The notes below the pieces were generated by a model that saw nothing but the letters and a program-made list of their open reading frames with translations, searched no databases and was not told the origin of the DNA. DNA of 64,000 nt from Helicobacter sp. 10-6591 (GTDB taxonomy: Bacteria > Campylobacterota > Campylobacteria > Campylobacterales > Helicobacteraceae), in contig NZ_NHYK01000001.1 in NCBI RefSeq assembly GCF_003288805.1, forward strand, positions 62,001-126,000, read 5' to 3'. Both the position numbers and the translations under genes were made by a program. Below are positions 22,743 through 31,775 of the stretch, one piece after another (position 1 is the first letter of the stretch; each line of letters opens with the position of its first letter).

Positions 22743-22896
22743 AAAATCTCAATACTCCTTAAGGATTCATCTTTTGTCTTCTAGCAAAAAATTGGAAGTC
22801 ATAGGAAAAGTAGTAAAAAATCCTATTGAATTATTTAAGAATTAGATATATTGATATTTTCACCTACTTCATTCAATGCATTTACTGCTATAAATT

Positions 22897-24129
22897 CTAA
22901 TTTTTTGCTTTCATTATCATATTATAAATTTCCTGTAATTCATTAATTAAATTTTCTATTTTTTGGTATTTCTTATCTCTTTCTAACAATATTATATGCG
23001 CAATTGCGTGGCAATTTGGACATAATGTTATTAAATCATCTTCTTTAACTTGTTTTTCTTCTTCTGTGTTTGAAATAGGTATAAGATGATGTGCTTCAAC
23101 AATTTTATTGTCGAAATGAAAGCCACATCCTCTACAAGTATAATTATCTCTTTCTTTTACAGCTTTTACAATTTTTTGATTTCTAGTCTTTTGTAAATTA
23201 GTTCTTTCAACAGTATTTCCTTCATAATATTGATATTGTTTTAATGCATTAATAACTGCAGATTTTGACTGTTTGCCTAAATTTTCTTTAATTCCGCCTT
23301 TATCGTACTGTATAACTATATCATCTATGGCAGTCAAAAGTTCTTCCCAAGAAAGGGATCCTTCTTTACAAACCCATGTTGTATTTGGATTACCCGAGGG
23401 TGTTTGGACAGAAAAGCCAGCATTTACTAAAAATTGAGAAAATTTTTCTTTTGAAACGTTTTCACCTTTATGAATACCTGCCAGAAGTTGTTTATTAGTA
23501 ATTGTGCAGAATATTTGAATAGCATCGTTGTGATTTTTAAATCTTGCAGGATATAAAGAAATCCAAGCAATGTCTTGACCTTCATTTTGCGTCCCATTAA
23601 AACCTACAATTCTAGTAACCCAATCGTTCAAATTTAATCTTTTGATTAATTCATCACCAATAGCATTTAGATAAGTTTTTGTTGTTTTCTTTAATTCACC
23701 ATTATAAAAATAAACATAAAATATCCTGAAAGGATTTTTATAACTAAGGAATGGGTCGCCATTTTTTTTAGTAGTATATATTCTAATTTTTTCTAGTGCA
23801 TTTGAATCTAAATATCCTTTAAAAAATTTGATATTTTTTTGATTAAAATTATCTTTTGCTTCTTGTACGAATTGAGCATCAACATATTTTCCGTTTTTGA
23901 TGCATTTTAGTATGAATAGACGTAGCAAGTTTACTGGACGAATAGTTGAGTCTTTGTAGATTGAGTCTTTGTAGAAATCCAAAACAACGTCAAGTTGTGT
24001 ATTTTTTAAATTATTTATCTTGCTATAAAGATAATCCGTATCAGATGAAATGCTATTAAAAAAATCACATTTTTCTTTTAAAAATGAAATATATTCATCA
24101 ACATTTCTATTAATAACTTGCTCTTTCAT
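22897..24129 (-). CDS. HNH endonuclease, probable restriction/defence nuclease
   Basis: A 410-residue protein from ATG at 24129, which follows AAGGAG by 6 nt; a TTG two codons upstream is less likely. The C-terminal HNH domain (about residues 330-380) has CxxC (CRGC), the EAHHLIP catalytic histidines, and a second CxxCH pair (CPNCHAIAH). The central region has YPARF and LLAGIHKGENV stretches that recall sequence-reader domains of McrB-type restriction enzymes; that is a weak likeness. No methylase, ATPase or toxin partner is adjacent. Base composition is clearly more AT-rich than in mfd or guaA, as expected for acquired DNA. A solitary type IV or type II restriction nuclease is my best guess. 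Confidence 0.75.
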   Translation of the reverse strand: MKEQVINRNVDEYISFLKEKCDFFNSISSDTDYLYSKINNLKNTQLDVVLDFYKDSIYKDSTIRPVNLLRLFILKCIKNGKYVDAQFVQEAKDNFNQKNIKFFKGYLDSNALEKIRIYTTKKNGDPFLSYKNPFRIFYVYFYNGELKKTTKTYLNAIGDELIKRLNLNDWVTRIVGFNGTQNEGQDIAWISLYPARFKNHNDAIQIFCTITNKQLLAGIHKGENVSKEKFSQFLVNAGFSVQTPSGNPNTTWVCKEGSLSWEELLTAIDDIVIQYDKGGIKENLGKQSKSAVINALKQYQYYEGNTVERTNLQKTRNQKIVKAVKERDNYTCRGCGFHFDNKIVEAHHLIPISNTEEEKQVKEDDLITLCPNCHAIAHIILLERDKKYQKIENLINELQEIYNMIMKAKN

Positions 24130-24235
24130 ACCCAACTCCTTTTTCTTTTAAAAAGAAAGCCCCTTGAAAATTGATTTAAGAGAGGAAGAATAAAGTTATA
24201 AATCTTATAAAAACTTTAATGATTCGATACTGTAC

Positions 24236-24415
24236 TCAGGAATATTGTATTTTTTTTTTTTTTTTTCTAAGTTTGTCCCGATGTTCTTTTTCAAGTGTAT
24301 ATGGATTATTTCTAAATATTTCTTTCTTGCTATCGTATGGATCGGGGATAATGTTTATTTTATGGGGATGTGCAATTGGTGGGCGATATCCTCTTGCACT
24401 TGCACACATAGTCAT
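24236..24415 (-). CDS. possible small phase-variable protein between guaA and the HNH gene
   Basis: From ATG at 24415 (a second ATG at 24409) a 59-codon frame reads through to TGA at 24236. It begins about 36 nt after the guaA stop. The composition looks protein-like (GYRPPIAHPHKIN, IPDPYDSKKEIF, NNPYTLEKEH), then a 17-A run encodes lysines and the frame ends IQYS. With 16 A the frame would continue YNIPEYSIESLKFL to a later stop; with 18 A a third C terminus results. No ribosome site is obvious and I recognise no family. It may be a decayed gene tail. Confidence 0.3.
   Translation of the reverse strand: MTMCASARGYRPPIAHPHKINIIPDPYDSKKEIFRNNPYTLEKEHRDKLRKKKKKIQYS
24250..24266. repeat. 17-base T (minus-strand A) homopolymer
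   Basis: Seventeen consecutive T on the plus strand, in the 320-nt region between the HNH gene and guaA. Tracts this long slip readily during replication. It lies inside the small candidate frame on the minus strand and about 120 nt upstream of the HNH gene start, so it could switch a reading frame or change promoter spacing. Confidence 0.9.
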
Positions 24416-24451
24416 TTAATAGATTAGGCAATGTGTTTTTTCACTCATTCC

Positions 24452-26608
24452 CTACTCCCACTCAATTGTTCCCGGTGGTTTTGAAGTGATGTCATAGACT
24501 ACGCGGTTAATACCCTGTACTTCGTTGATTATGCGGTTTGAAACGCTCTCTAAAAATGCGTGGGGTAAGTGTGAAAAGCTAGCTGTCATTCCATCTTGAG
24601 CTTCTACCGCACGCACACAGATTGTATTATCATAAGTGCGATTATCGCCCATCACGCCTACACTTCGCACATTTAATAGCACGCAAAAGGCTTGCCACAC
24701 AGAGTTATAAAGCCCTGCTTTGTGTAGCTCCTCGATAAAGATAGAATCCGCCTCGCGTAGCAAATCCAAATCCGCCCTATTCACCTCACCCATAATGCGA
24801 ATCGCAAGTCCAGGTCCGGGGAATGGATGACGCATAAGCATAGATTCTGGCATCCCAAGCTCCTTGCCTAAAGCCCTCACTTCATCTTTAAAAAGCTCCC
24901 GTAGCGGCTCGATAAGCTCAAACTTCATCCACTCAGGCAGCCCCCCGACATTATGATGAGATTTAATAACCTTGCTAGGACCCTTTATACTTACAGATTC
25001 AATCACATCTGGATAGAGCGTGCCTTGTGCAAGATATTTAATCTCGCCATTTGCATTATGCTTCTTAGCCTCCGCTTCAAAGACTTCTATAAAAGTCTCG
25101 CCGATGATTTTACGCTTTTTCTCTGGCTCGCTTATGCCTTGTAGTCGCTCTAAAAATAACGCACTAGAATCCACCACAATCAAAGGCACTTTGAGATTCT
25201 CTCTAAACATTTCTTCAACCGCTTCTCTCTCACCCTTGCGTAAAAGCCCCGTATCCACAAACACAGGGATGAGATTCTCCCCTATGGCACGATATAGCAA
25301 GGTCGCCACCACGCTAGAATCTACCCCACCGCTTACCGCGCATAGCACTTTAGCAGATTCATTTTTAAGTGCTAGATTTTTCTCAGAATCTCGTGTATCC
25401 TTAAAATCACAGCTACTTAAATGGTCATTCACCATCCCAATAGCTTGCATAAAAGCATAGACAATCGTGCTTCCTACAAATTTGAAACCTCTTTTTTGCA
25501 AATCCTTGCTGATTCTATCGCTGAGCGCACTTGTAGCAGGAATCTCCTTGATACTATCAAAAGCATTATTGATAGGCTTATAATCCACAAAGCCCCAAAT
25601 ATATTTGTCAAAACTTCCAAATTCCTCTTGTACGCGCAAAAATGCCTGTGCATTATGGATAGCCGCTTGTATTTTCGCGCGGTTTCTTATAATGCCTGTG
25701 TTTTGCAGCAGGGATTCTATTTTCTGCTCTGTGTAGTTTGCGACTTTTCGCACATCAAAGCCATCAAATGCTTCCCTGAAAGCCTCTCGTTTCTTGAGAA
25801 TGCCAATCCATGATAACCCCGCTTGGAATCCATCCAACACCAAAGCTTCAAAAAGCAAGGTATCATCATGCTGCTCTATGCCCCACTCTTTGTCATGATA
25901 AGCTTCATAGAGCGCCTTATCTGATTGATTTTTAGCACTCGCCCAATCACACCGCTTACTACCCTGCCCTACAATCTCGCGCAATCTCTCAATTTCCCGT
26001 TGTGCGAAGTTTTTCATATCCCAATCTGCATTTGCCTGACAAATCCTAAGGGCGAAGTTTTTAAGAATCTCTGCGCCACACTCACTATGCACCACTTCTG
26101 GGTGGAACTGCAGGGCATAAATTTGCCTTGAGAAATCCGCAATCGCGCAATTTTGTGTATTGCTAGATTTTGCGATTGCTACAAAGCCTTGCGGAATCTT
26201 CTTGACCTTATCAGCGTGGCTCATCCACACGATAGATTCTTGCTTTATCCTAGCAAAAAGCGCATTGGAATCCTGACTAATCTCTAGCACTGCCTTGCCA
26301 AACTCCTGCGCCCATGCCCTCACCACTTCCCCGCCAAAAAAGTGCGCGATGTATTGCATACCATAGCAAATGCCAAGTATAGGAATCCCAAGTGAGAAAA
26401 TCGCAGAATCTGGCTTATACGCATCCTTTTCATACACGCTAGCAGGTCCGCCGCTTAGGATAATGCCTTTAGGATTTTTCGTGCGTATGGATTCTGGCTT
26501 TTCAAAATATGGGACTATTTCTGTATAAATGCCTACTTCACGCAATCGCCTAGCGATGAGTTGGGTGTATTGAGAGCCAAAATCTAAGACAAGAATCTGT
26601 GTATGCAT
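24452..26608 (-). CDS. guaA: GMP synthetase with an inserted 3-methyladenine DNA glycosylase I (Tag) domain
   Basis: One uninterrupted 718-residue frame; ordinary GuaA is about 510. Residues 1-210 are the class I glutamine amidotransferase with nucleophile C81 (GICYGMQ) and H169/E171 (FHPEV). Residues 418-718 are the ATP-pyrophosphatase and dimerisation part, with P-loop SGGVDSS (426-432) and the usual ending PPGTIEWE. Between them, residues 218-402 form a complete Tag glycosylase: C220, H238, H396 and C400 match its zinc site, W267 lies in FQAGLSW, and [12 protein letters not shown] and [11 protein letters not shown] are typical. Aspartate 259 stands where E. coli Tag has Glu38. GuaA aminates XMP to GMP; Tag removes 3-methyladenine. 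That both halves are active is inference. Confidence 0.93.
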   Translation of the reverse strand: MHTQILVLDFGSQYTQLIARRLREVGIYTEIVPYFEKPESIRTKNPKGIILSGGPASVYEKDAYKPDSAIFSLGIPILGICYGMQYIAHFFGGEVVRAWAQEFGKAVLEISQDSNALFARIKQESIVWMSHADKVKKIPQGFVAIAKSSNTQNCAIADFSRQIYALQFHPEVVHSECGAEILKNFALRICQANADWDMKNFAQREIERLREIVGQGSKRCDWASAKNQSDKALYEAYHDKEWGIEQHDDTLLFEALVLDGFQAGLSWIGILKKREAFREAFDGFDVRKVANYTEQKIESLLQNTGIIRNRAKIQAAIHNAQAFLRVQEEFGSFDKYIWGFVDYKPINNAFDSIKEIPATSALSDRISKDLQKRGFKFVGSTIVYAFMQAIGMVNDHLSSCDFKDTRDSEKNLALKNESAKVLCAVSGGVDSSVVATLLYRAIGENLIPVFVDTGLLRKGEREAVEEMFRENLKVPLIVVDSSALFLERLQGISEPEKKRKIIGETFIEVFEAEAKKHNANGEIKYLAQGTLYPDVIESVSIKGPSKVIKSHHNVGGLPEWMKFELIEPLRELFKDEVRALGKELGMPESMLMRHPFPGPGLAIRIMGEVNRADLDLLREADSIFIEELHKAGLYNSVWQAFCVLLNVRSVGVMGDNRTYDNTICVRAVEAQDGMTASFSHLPHAFLESVSNRIINEVQGINRVVYDITSKPPGTIEWE

Positions 26609-26778
26609 TACAAAACCTTAGTTATCCAGGAGTTAAGAGAGCTGCAATCATAGCTCATTGTCGCTTAAACAAAATCGCTTGCTCAAGCTGCCTTAAGAAT
26701 ACTTTGACATACATAATTGTAAAATCCCCGATTTTGCAAACTTCCTACAATCCCAAATATCCCAAGTAAAGCGAAAAT

Positions 26779-28665
26779 ATGAAAGATACTCTTGATGTCA
26801 TCGTTGTCGGCGGCGGGCATGCAGGGCTTGAGGCTGCTTGTGCAGCTGCCAAAATGGGCGCAAAAACACATCTTTTTACAATTCTCATCCAAAACCTCGC
26901 ACTAGCGAGCTGCAATCCAGCAGTTGGTGGGCTTGGCAAAGGACATCTGGTCAAAGAAATAGACGCGCTTGGTGGCGTAATGGGAGAGATTACAGATAGA
27001 TGTGGCTTGCAATTTCGCACATTAAACGCATCAAAAGGTCCTGCTGTGCGTGGCACAAGAGCGCAGATTGATATGGACTTGTATCCCATCATCGCCAAAA
27101 AAGTCGCACTCACCACCCCAAATCTCAGTGTCTCTCAAGAGCTTATCACAGACCTTATTATTGAAGAATCTGAAGGCAGAAAAAAAGTCCTAGGTGTGAA
27201 AAGCAATCTAGGAAAGAGCTATTATGCAAAATGTGTGATTCTTACTACTGGGACATTTCTTAGAGGACTTATCCATATTGGCGAGAAGCAGCTTAAGAAT
27301 GGACGTTTTGGCGAGCTAAGCGCTGAGAATCTCCCCCATTCATTTAGCCAAATAGGTCTTGAAGTTGGCAGGCTTAAGACAGGCACTTGCGCAAGGATTG
27401 ATGGCAGAAGCATTGATTTTAGTAACCTAGAGGCACATTTTGGCGATGCTAATCCACCGCACTTTAGCGCGCGGACAAAAGATTTCAATCCCGTGCAGAT
27501 TCCTTGCTATGTGACTTACACCAACCAGCAAACACACGATCTTATACGCGAGAATTTCCATCGCACGCCACTTTTTACAGGGCAGATTCAAGGTGTGGGA
27601 CCAAGATATTGCCCTAGCATTGAGGATAAGGTGTATAGATTCTCAGAAAAAGAGCGACACCAATTATTTCTAGAACCCCAGACACGCGACTGCTTGGAGT
27701 ATTACATCAATGGCCTTTCTACTTCATTGCCAACAGATATTCAAGAGGAGCTCATCCACACTATCGCGGGGTTAGAAAATGCCAGAATCACGCGCTATGG
27801 CTATGCTATAGAATATGATTTTGTCCAACCCACGGAGCTAAAGCACACATTAGAATGCAAAAAATGTGAGAATCTTTTCCTAGCTGGACAGATAAATGGC
27901 ACTACAGGCTATGAGGAAGCTGCGGCACTTGGGCTTATGGCAGGGATAAATGCTGTGTGCAAGGCAAGAGGGATGGATTCTTTTATCTTAAGACGTGATG
28001 AAGGTTATATAGGCGTGATGATTGATGATTTGGTAAGTAAAGGCACAAATGAGCCATATCGCGTTTTCACTTCACGCGCGGAATATCGCTTGCTACTGCG
28101 TGAGGATAATGCTTACTTACGGCTTGGAGAATATGCTTACAAATATGCTCTTATAAGCCCCCAAGACTTCCAAAAGATACAAAAAGACAAACAAGACATC
28201 GCGCGCGCACTAGATTTTCTCAACTCTACATTTATCACACCCACCCAAGCCAACAAACAGCTTTTAGAATCCCTGCAGCTCCAACCTATCAACGATAAAA
28301 CCACACTTGCCCAAACTATCAATAATGCAACAAACCATTCACTTTGTGCCATCACCAAAGCTTTTGGATTGGATCTGCAGACTCTAAGTGATGAAGCCCT
28401 GATGCAGATATGTATAGAATCCAAATACGCGACTTATATCGCCAAGCAAGCTGAGAGCATACAAAATATGCAAGAGATGCTCAAGGTTGAAATCCCTAAG
28501 AATTTTGCATTTGACAATATTCCTGGTTTGAGCTTAGAAGTTATAGAGAAGTTGAAAAAATTCACTCCAAAATCGCTCTTTGAAGCAAGCCAAATTAGCG
28601 GCATTACACCATCTAGTCTGGATGTCTTGCACTTATACATCCATCTGCGTAGTAAAAACGCATAA
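26779..28665 (+). CDS. mnmG: tRNA uridine-5-carboxymethylaminomethyl modification enzyme, FAD subunit
   Basis: A 628-residue MnmG (GidA). It has the N-terminal FAD-binding VGGGHAG (residues 10-16), [13 protein letters not shown], the GTRAQ segment, [12 protein letters not shown] with a catalytic-region cysteine, the [12 protein letters not shown]-terminal FAD motif, and the helical C-terminal domain that binds MnmE. With MnmE it makes cmnm5U at the wobble position of certain tRNAs. It is divergent from guaA across a 170-nt gap. The length and motifs are complete. Confidence 0.96.
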   Translation: MKDTLDVIVVGGGHAGLEAACAAAKMGAKTHLFTILIQNLALASCNPAVGGLGKGHLVKEIDALGGVMGEITDRCGLQFRTLNASKGPAVRGTRAQIDMDLYPIIAKKVALTTPNLSVSQELITDLIIEESEGRKKVLGVKSNLGKSYYAKCVILTTGTFLRGLIHIGEKQLKNGRFGELSAENLPHSFSQIGLEVGRLKTGTCARIDGRSIDFSNLEAHFGDANPPHFSARTKDFNPVQIPCYVTYTNQQTHDLIRENFHRTPLFTGQIQGVGPRYCPSIEDKVYRFSEKERHQLFLEPQTRDCLEYYINGLSTSLPTDIQEELIHTIAGLENARITRYGYAIEYDFVQPTELKHTLECKKCENLFLAGQINGTTGYEEAAALGLMAGINAVCKARGMDSFILRRDEGYIGVMIDDLVSKGTNEPYRVFTSRAEYRLLLREDNAYLRLGEYAYKYALISPQDFQKIQKDKQDIARALDFLNSTFITPTQANKQLLESLQLQPINDKTTLAQTINNATNHSLCAITKAFGLDLQTLSDEALMQICIESKYATYIAKQAESIQNMQEMLKVEIPKNFAFDNIPGLSLEVIEKLKKFTPKSLFEASQISGITPSSLDVLHLYIHLRSKNA

Positions 28666-28694
28666 AGTTACATCCAGAAACAAGGAGCAGATCC

Positions 28695-29672
28695 ATGAAA
28701 GCATTACTAAAAAAGATAGCCACAAAAGCTAGGAGGTTTCTTGTAGCAGAGCATAAACAAAAACTTGAGACTCTTTTGTTACTACAAGGCAAGCAGCTTT
28801 CTTCAGAGCACACAAAGCTTATCCAATCTCTGAGATTGAATAATGGGCTTATAAATAATGGGCTTATAAATGGGGGGGGGGATAAACACCTTTCTATAGA
28901 ATCTACAGAATTTAAAATTTTTAGCCAAAACGGTGAAGATGGGATTATCGATTTTCTTATCCAGGCGCTTGATTTGAGCGCTTATCCAAAGGCTTTTATA
29001 GAATTTGGTGTAGAAAATTACACAGAATCCAACACAAGATTTTTGCTGCAACATCGCAATTTTATGGGTCTAGTCCTTGATGGCAGTCAGCAGCACATAG
29101 ACTACATAAGAAATGATGATTTGTACTGGCGCTATGACTTGGAAGCAAAATGTGTTTTTATCACAAAAGACAATATCAATGCTCTTATTAGCACTTATCT
29201 ACAATCACGCGATTTAGAGAATGTAGCGCTTCTTAGCATTGATATAGATGGCAATGATTACTATATCTGGGAGAGTATCACTTGCATACAGCCAGCAATT
29301 GTGCTGATCGAATACAATGCACTTTTTGGCGCTAAAGACCGTGTAAGCGTGCCTTATAGAGCAGACTTTAACCGCTTTAAAGCCCATTTTAGTGGGCTTT
29401 ATTTTGGTGCGAGTATAGCAGCACTCATTGCGCTAGGAGAGGCTAAGGGCTATAGCTTTGTGGGTGCAGATTCTTGTGGGGTGAATCTTTTCTTTGTCAA
29501 AAAAGCTCTTTGTGCTGATTGGCTTTGGTTTTTAGACACATACAAAGACTTGGAGGAGTATTGCACCAGACACAAAGCAAGGCAGTCTCGCGATGATTCC
29601 AAAAAGCTGACTTTCCTCTCACACACAAAACGACAAGAAGCAATAGCTCACCTGCCACTTACAAAGCTCTAA
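28695..29672 (+). CDS. putative FkbM-like SAM-dependent methyltransferase, phase-variable
   Basis: A 325-residue protein with a lysine-rich N terminus and a Rossmann methyltransferase-like core: AFIEFGVENYTESNTRFLL (motif I region), GLVLDGS (post-I acidic residue) and LLSIDIDGNDYYIWESI, the pattern seen in FkbM-type sugar methyltransferases. Residues 49-62 are encoded by two 15-bp repeats followed by ten G, giving N-G-L-I-N repeats and GGG. The frame is currently open, but a change of one G would truncate the protein after about 60 residues. Such genes in Helicobacter and Campylobacter usually modify surface glycans. The exact substrate is unknown. It is 29 nt downstream of mnmG. Confidence 0.65.
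   Translation: MKALLKKIATKARRFLVAEHKQKLETLLLLQGKQLSSEHTKLIQSLRLNNGLINNGLINGGGDKHLSIESTEFKIFSQNGEDGIIDFLIQALDLSAYPKAFIEFGVENYTESNTRFLLQHRNFMGLVLDGSQQHIDYIRNDDLYWRYDLEAKCVFITKDNINALISTYLQSRDLENVALLSIDIDGNDYYIWESITCIQPAIVLIEYNALFGAKDRVSVPYRADFNRFKAHFSGLYFGASIAALIALGEAKGYSFVGADSCGVNLFFVKKALCADWLWFLDTYKDLEEYCTRHKARQSRDDSKKLTFLSHTKRQEAIAHLPLTKL
28839..28868 (+). repeat. two tandem copies of a 15-bp unit
   Basis: The unit AATAATGGGCTTATA occurs twice without change (28839-28853 and 28854-28868) inside the methyltransferase gene and is followed after three bases by the G10 tract. Because the unit is 15 bp, gain or loss of a copy keeps the frame. Confidence 0.95.
28872..28881 (+). repeat. G10 homopolymer in coding sequence (contingency tract)
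   Basis: Ten consecutive G encode Gly60-Gly61-Gly62 and the first base of Asp63 of the putative methyltransferase. Poly-G tracts of eight or more are the standard phase-variation element in Campylobacter and Helicobacter surface genes. At ten G the gene is in frame (ON). Confidence 0.93.
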
Positions 29673-29795
29673 GTTATCAGATAGCTTTGTATTGCCCTAC
29701 TCTCTGCTGCCTTTGCTCTCTTAGGCAAGATTCTTAGAATCAGGAATCCTATTTGCTTAAAATTAGGCTATTTTCTACCCTTCAAGGCTTAGTGA

Positions 29796-31049
29796 TTGAA
29801 AAAATATCCTTTTCTTATATTGTCTTTATGTGTGTTTTATGGCTGTGCATTAGGAGATCGTGATACAAGCTCTAAAGGCGTATCATTCAAAGATTCTCAG
29901 ATGAGCTCTGGTGACTTCCAAGAATCTCGACCAAAGCCTTTAAGCAATCGCAAGACCTCATTTTTCATCCGCGATAGTATCTTAGAAGAATCGGATTTGG
30001 CATTAGAAAGTTGGCTGGATAATTCAGACTTTAGCAGACAAACACAAGAATCGCTAAAAAAAGCTAATAAAGCCCATAAAAAAGACATTATGAGCCTCAG
30101 TGGGAATATCAATAAAAATTGGGCAAGTGATGAATTTGAGGTCTCAACCACGAGTAAAATGGTCAAATACACCGATCATTATCTTTCAAAATCAAGCATT
30201 GACTTTGAAAGCGGCAAGATTCGTATAGAGACTATTGAAAAGACAAATCCTAAAGTAGCGCTTAAAAACGCCATTGTTACTACATTGCTCACGCCCAAAG
30301 ACCCTAGAGGTGTAGATTTGTATTCTGATTCTGAAATGAAATTTGATGGCAAGCCGTTTTTGGCTGGGCTTATCAAGGACAATGAGGGACAGGATATTTT
30401 GTATGAATGGCGCGCAAAGAAATATGCGGATTTTTTGGTACAAACACAAACAAAACAGCGCAGAGATGCTAAAGGCAATAAAGTGTATTTTGTGGAGTTG
30501 CAAATGGGCAAGAACTACCAAGCACTTGCAGGACAAAGCTACCAGTCTTTTGCCAAAAAATATGCGAAACTTTACAATCTCGAACCTGCTCTTGTGATGG
30601 CGATTATCCATACAGAATCTAATTTCAATCCTTATGCGATGAGTCATGTGCCAGCTTATGGGCTTATGCAAATTGTCCCAAGCACTGCAGGGGCAGATTC
30701 CCACGAGCTTATCACAGGCAAAAAAGGCATGCCAAATAAAGACATGCTATTCACCGCAGAGACAAACATCCAATATGGCTCAGCCTACTTGCACATCCTT
30801 TATAATCGCTATCTCAAAGACATACAAGATCCCAAGTCCCAAGAGTATTGTGTAATAGCGGCTTATAATACCGGAAGTGGAAATGTGCTACGTGCTTTTC
30901 ATAAAGACAGAAAGCAAGCCATTGCCAGAATAAACTCTATGTCATCACAACAGGTTTATAAGCATTTGGTCGCACATTTGACAGAAGATGAGGCAAGACG
31001 TTATGTGCAAAAAGTCACCAATTTCAAAAAGCAATACATAGGACTATAG
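29796..31049 (+). CDS. mltC: membrane-bound lytic murein transglycosylase C-like lipoprotein
   Basis: A 417-residue lipoprotein starting at TTG 29796. The signal ends in VFYGC with Cys17 as the lipidation site. An MltC-type N-terminal domain (about 100-230) precedes the Slt/lysozyme-like domain (about 245-400), with catalytic E274 in HTESNFNPYA, then YGLMQIVPSTAG and AAYNTGSGNV. Lytic transglycosylases cleave the MurNAc-GlcNAc bond to form 1,6-anhydro ends during wall turnover. bpt starts on the next base, so the two are probably co-transcribed. The MltC subfamily call is based on the N-terminal domain and is less sure than the enzyme class. Confidence 0.85.
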   Translation: MKKYPFLILSLCVFYGCALGDRDTSSKGVSFKDSQMSSGDFQESRPKPLSNRKTSFFIRDSILEESDLALESWLDNSDFSRQTQESLKKANKAHKKDIMSLSGNINKNWASDEFEVSTTSKMVKYTDHYLSKSSIDFESGKIRIETIEKTNPKVALKNAIVTTLLTPKDPRGVDLYSDSEMKFDGKPFLAGLIKDNEGQDILYEWRAKKYADFLVQTQTKQRRDAKGNKVYFVELQMGKNYQALAGQSYQSFAKKYAKLYNLEPALVMAIIHTESNFNPYAMSHVPAYGLMQIVPSTAGADSHELITGKKGMPNKDMLFTAETNIQYGSAYLHILYNRYLKDIQDPKSQEYCVIAAYNTGSGNVLRAFHKDRKQAIARINSMSSQQVYKHLVAHLTEDEARRYVQKVTNFKKQYIGL

Positions 31050-31775
31050 ATGAAGATTTTTGAGTTTGTGCCAGATTCTAAAATATGCAGCTATCTTAGC
31101 GATCGACAAAGCACTATGCGCTATTTTTATATTGATGAATGTTCAGATTCCTTTTATCTAGGGTTATTAGAACGCGGCTGGAGGAGATTTGGGAATCATT
31201 TCTTTGTCCCAATATGCAATCGATGCACAGAATGCATCTCTATCCGCACCTTAGTCAAAGATTTCAAATTTAGCAAAAACCATAAAAGAGTGATAAAAAA
31301 TAACCAAAACACCCTATTACACATACAAAAACCTAGTGTCAGCGACAAACATCTCATTCTTTACAACAAATACCATAAATATATGGAGCAGAAAAAATCT
31401 TGGGAATACACACCAATCACCAGACAATCATATATGGAGATGTTTGTCGATGGAGCTGAAAACTTTGGATATGAATTTTTGTACTTTACAGATTCTAAGC
31501 TTGTGGGCATAGGACTTACGGATATTGTCAAAGACAGTGTAAGCGCTGTGTATTTTTTCTATGACCATGATTATTCACACTTGAGCCTAGGGACATTTAA
31601 TATCCTTATGCAATTAAAATTCGCGCAAGAAAACAATTTACGCTACTTCTATCCGGGATATTGGATAAAAGATCACTACTGCATGGGCTACAAAGAACGT
31701 TTCATGCCATTTGAATACCTACACAATGCCCCGGATATTTTTGACAAGCTTGATTGGCGTAAGTATGAAAAATAG
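31050..31775 (+). CDS. bpt: aspartate/glutamate leucyltransferase (Bpt; N-end rule)
   Basis: A 241-residue protein of the ATE/Bpt family. The N-terminal cysteine cluster (RFGNHFFVPICNRCTECISIR) and the C-terminal acyltransferase fold with SAVYFFYDHDY, LGTFNILMQLKFA and YPGYWIKDHYCMGYK are well preserved. It transfers leucine from Leu-tRNA to proteins with N-terminal Asp or Glu, marking them for ClpAP/ClpS. It begins on the base after mltC and its last codons overlap the thiE start. Arginyltransferase is the alternative name for the same family; bacterial members of this length are usually leucyl-specific. Confidence 0.88.
   Translation: MKIFEFVPDSKICSYLSDRQSTMRYFYIDECSDSFYLGLLERGWRRFGNHFFVPICNRCTECISIRTLVKDFKFSKNHKRVIKNNQNTLLHIQKPSVSDKHLILYNKYHKYMEQKKSWEYTPITRQSYMEMFVDGAENFGYEFLYFTDSKLVGIGLTDIVKDSVSAVYFFYDHDYSHLSLGTFNILMQLKFAQENNLRYFYPGYWIKDHYCMGYKERFMPFEYLHNAPDIFDKLDWRKYEK

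Noticed and set aside
24219-24427. Plus-strand frames reading through the T17 tract (66 and 60 codons)
   Set aside because: They encode a poly-phenylalanine run flanked by low-quality sequence, whereas the minus-strand reading of the same DNA looks more protein-like.
31711-31764. An 18-codon N-terminal extension of thiE
   Set aside because: It lies within bpt and does not resemble the ThiE start; ATG at 31765 gives the family length.
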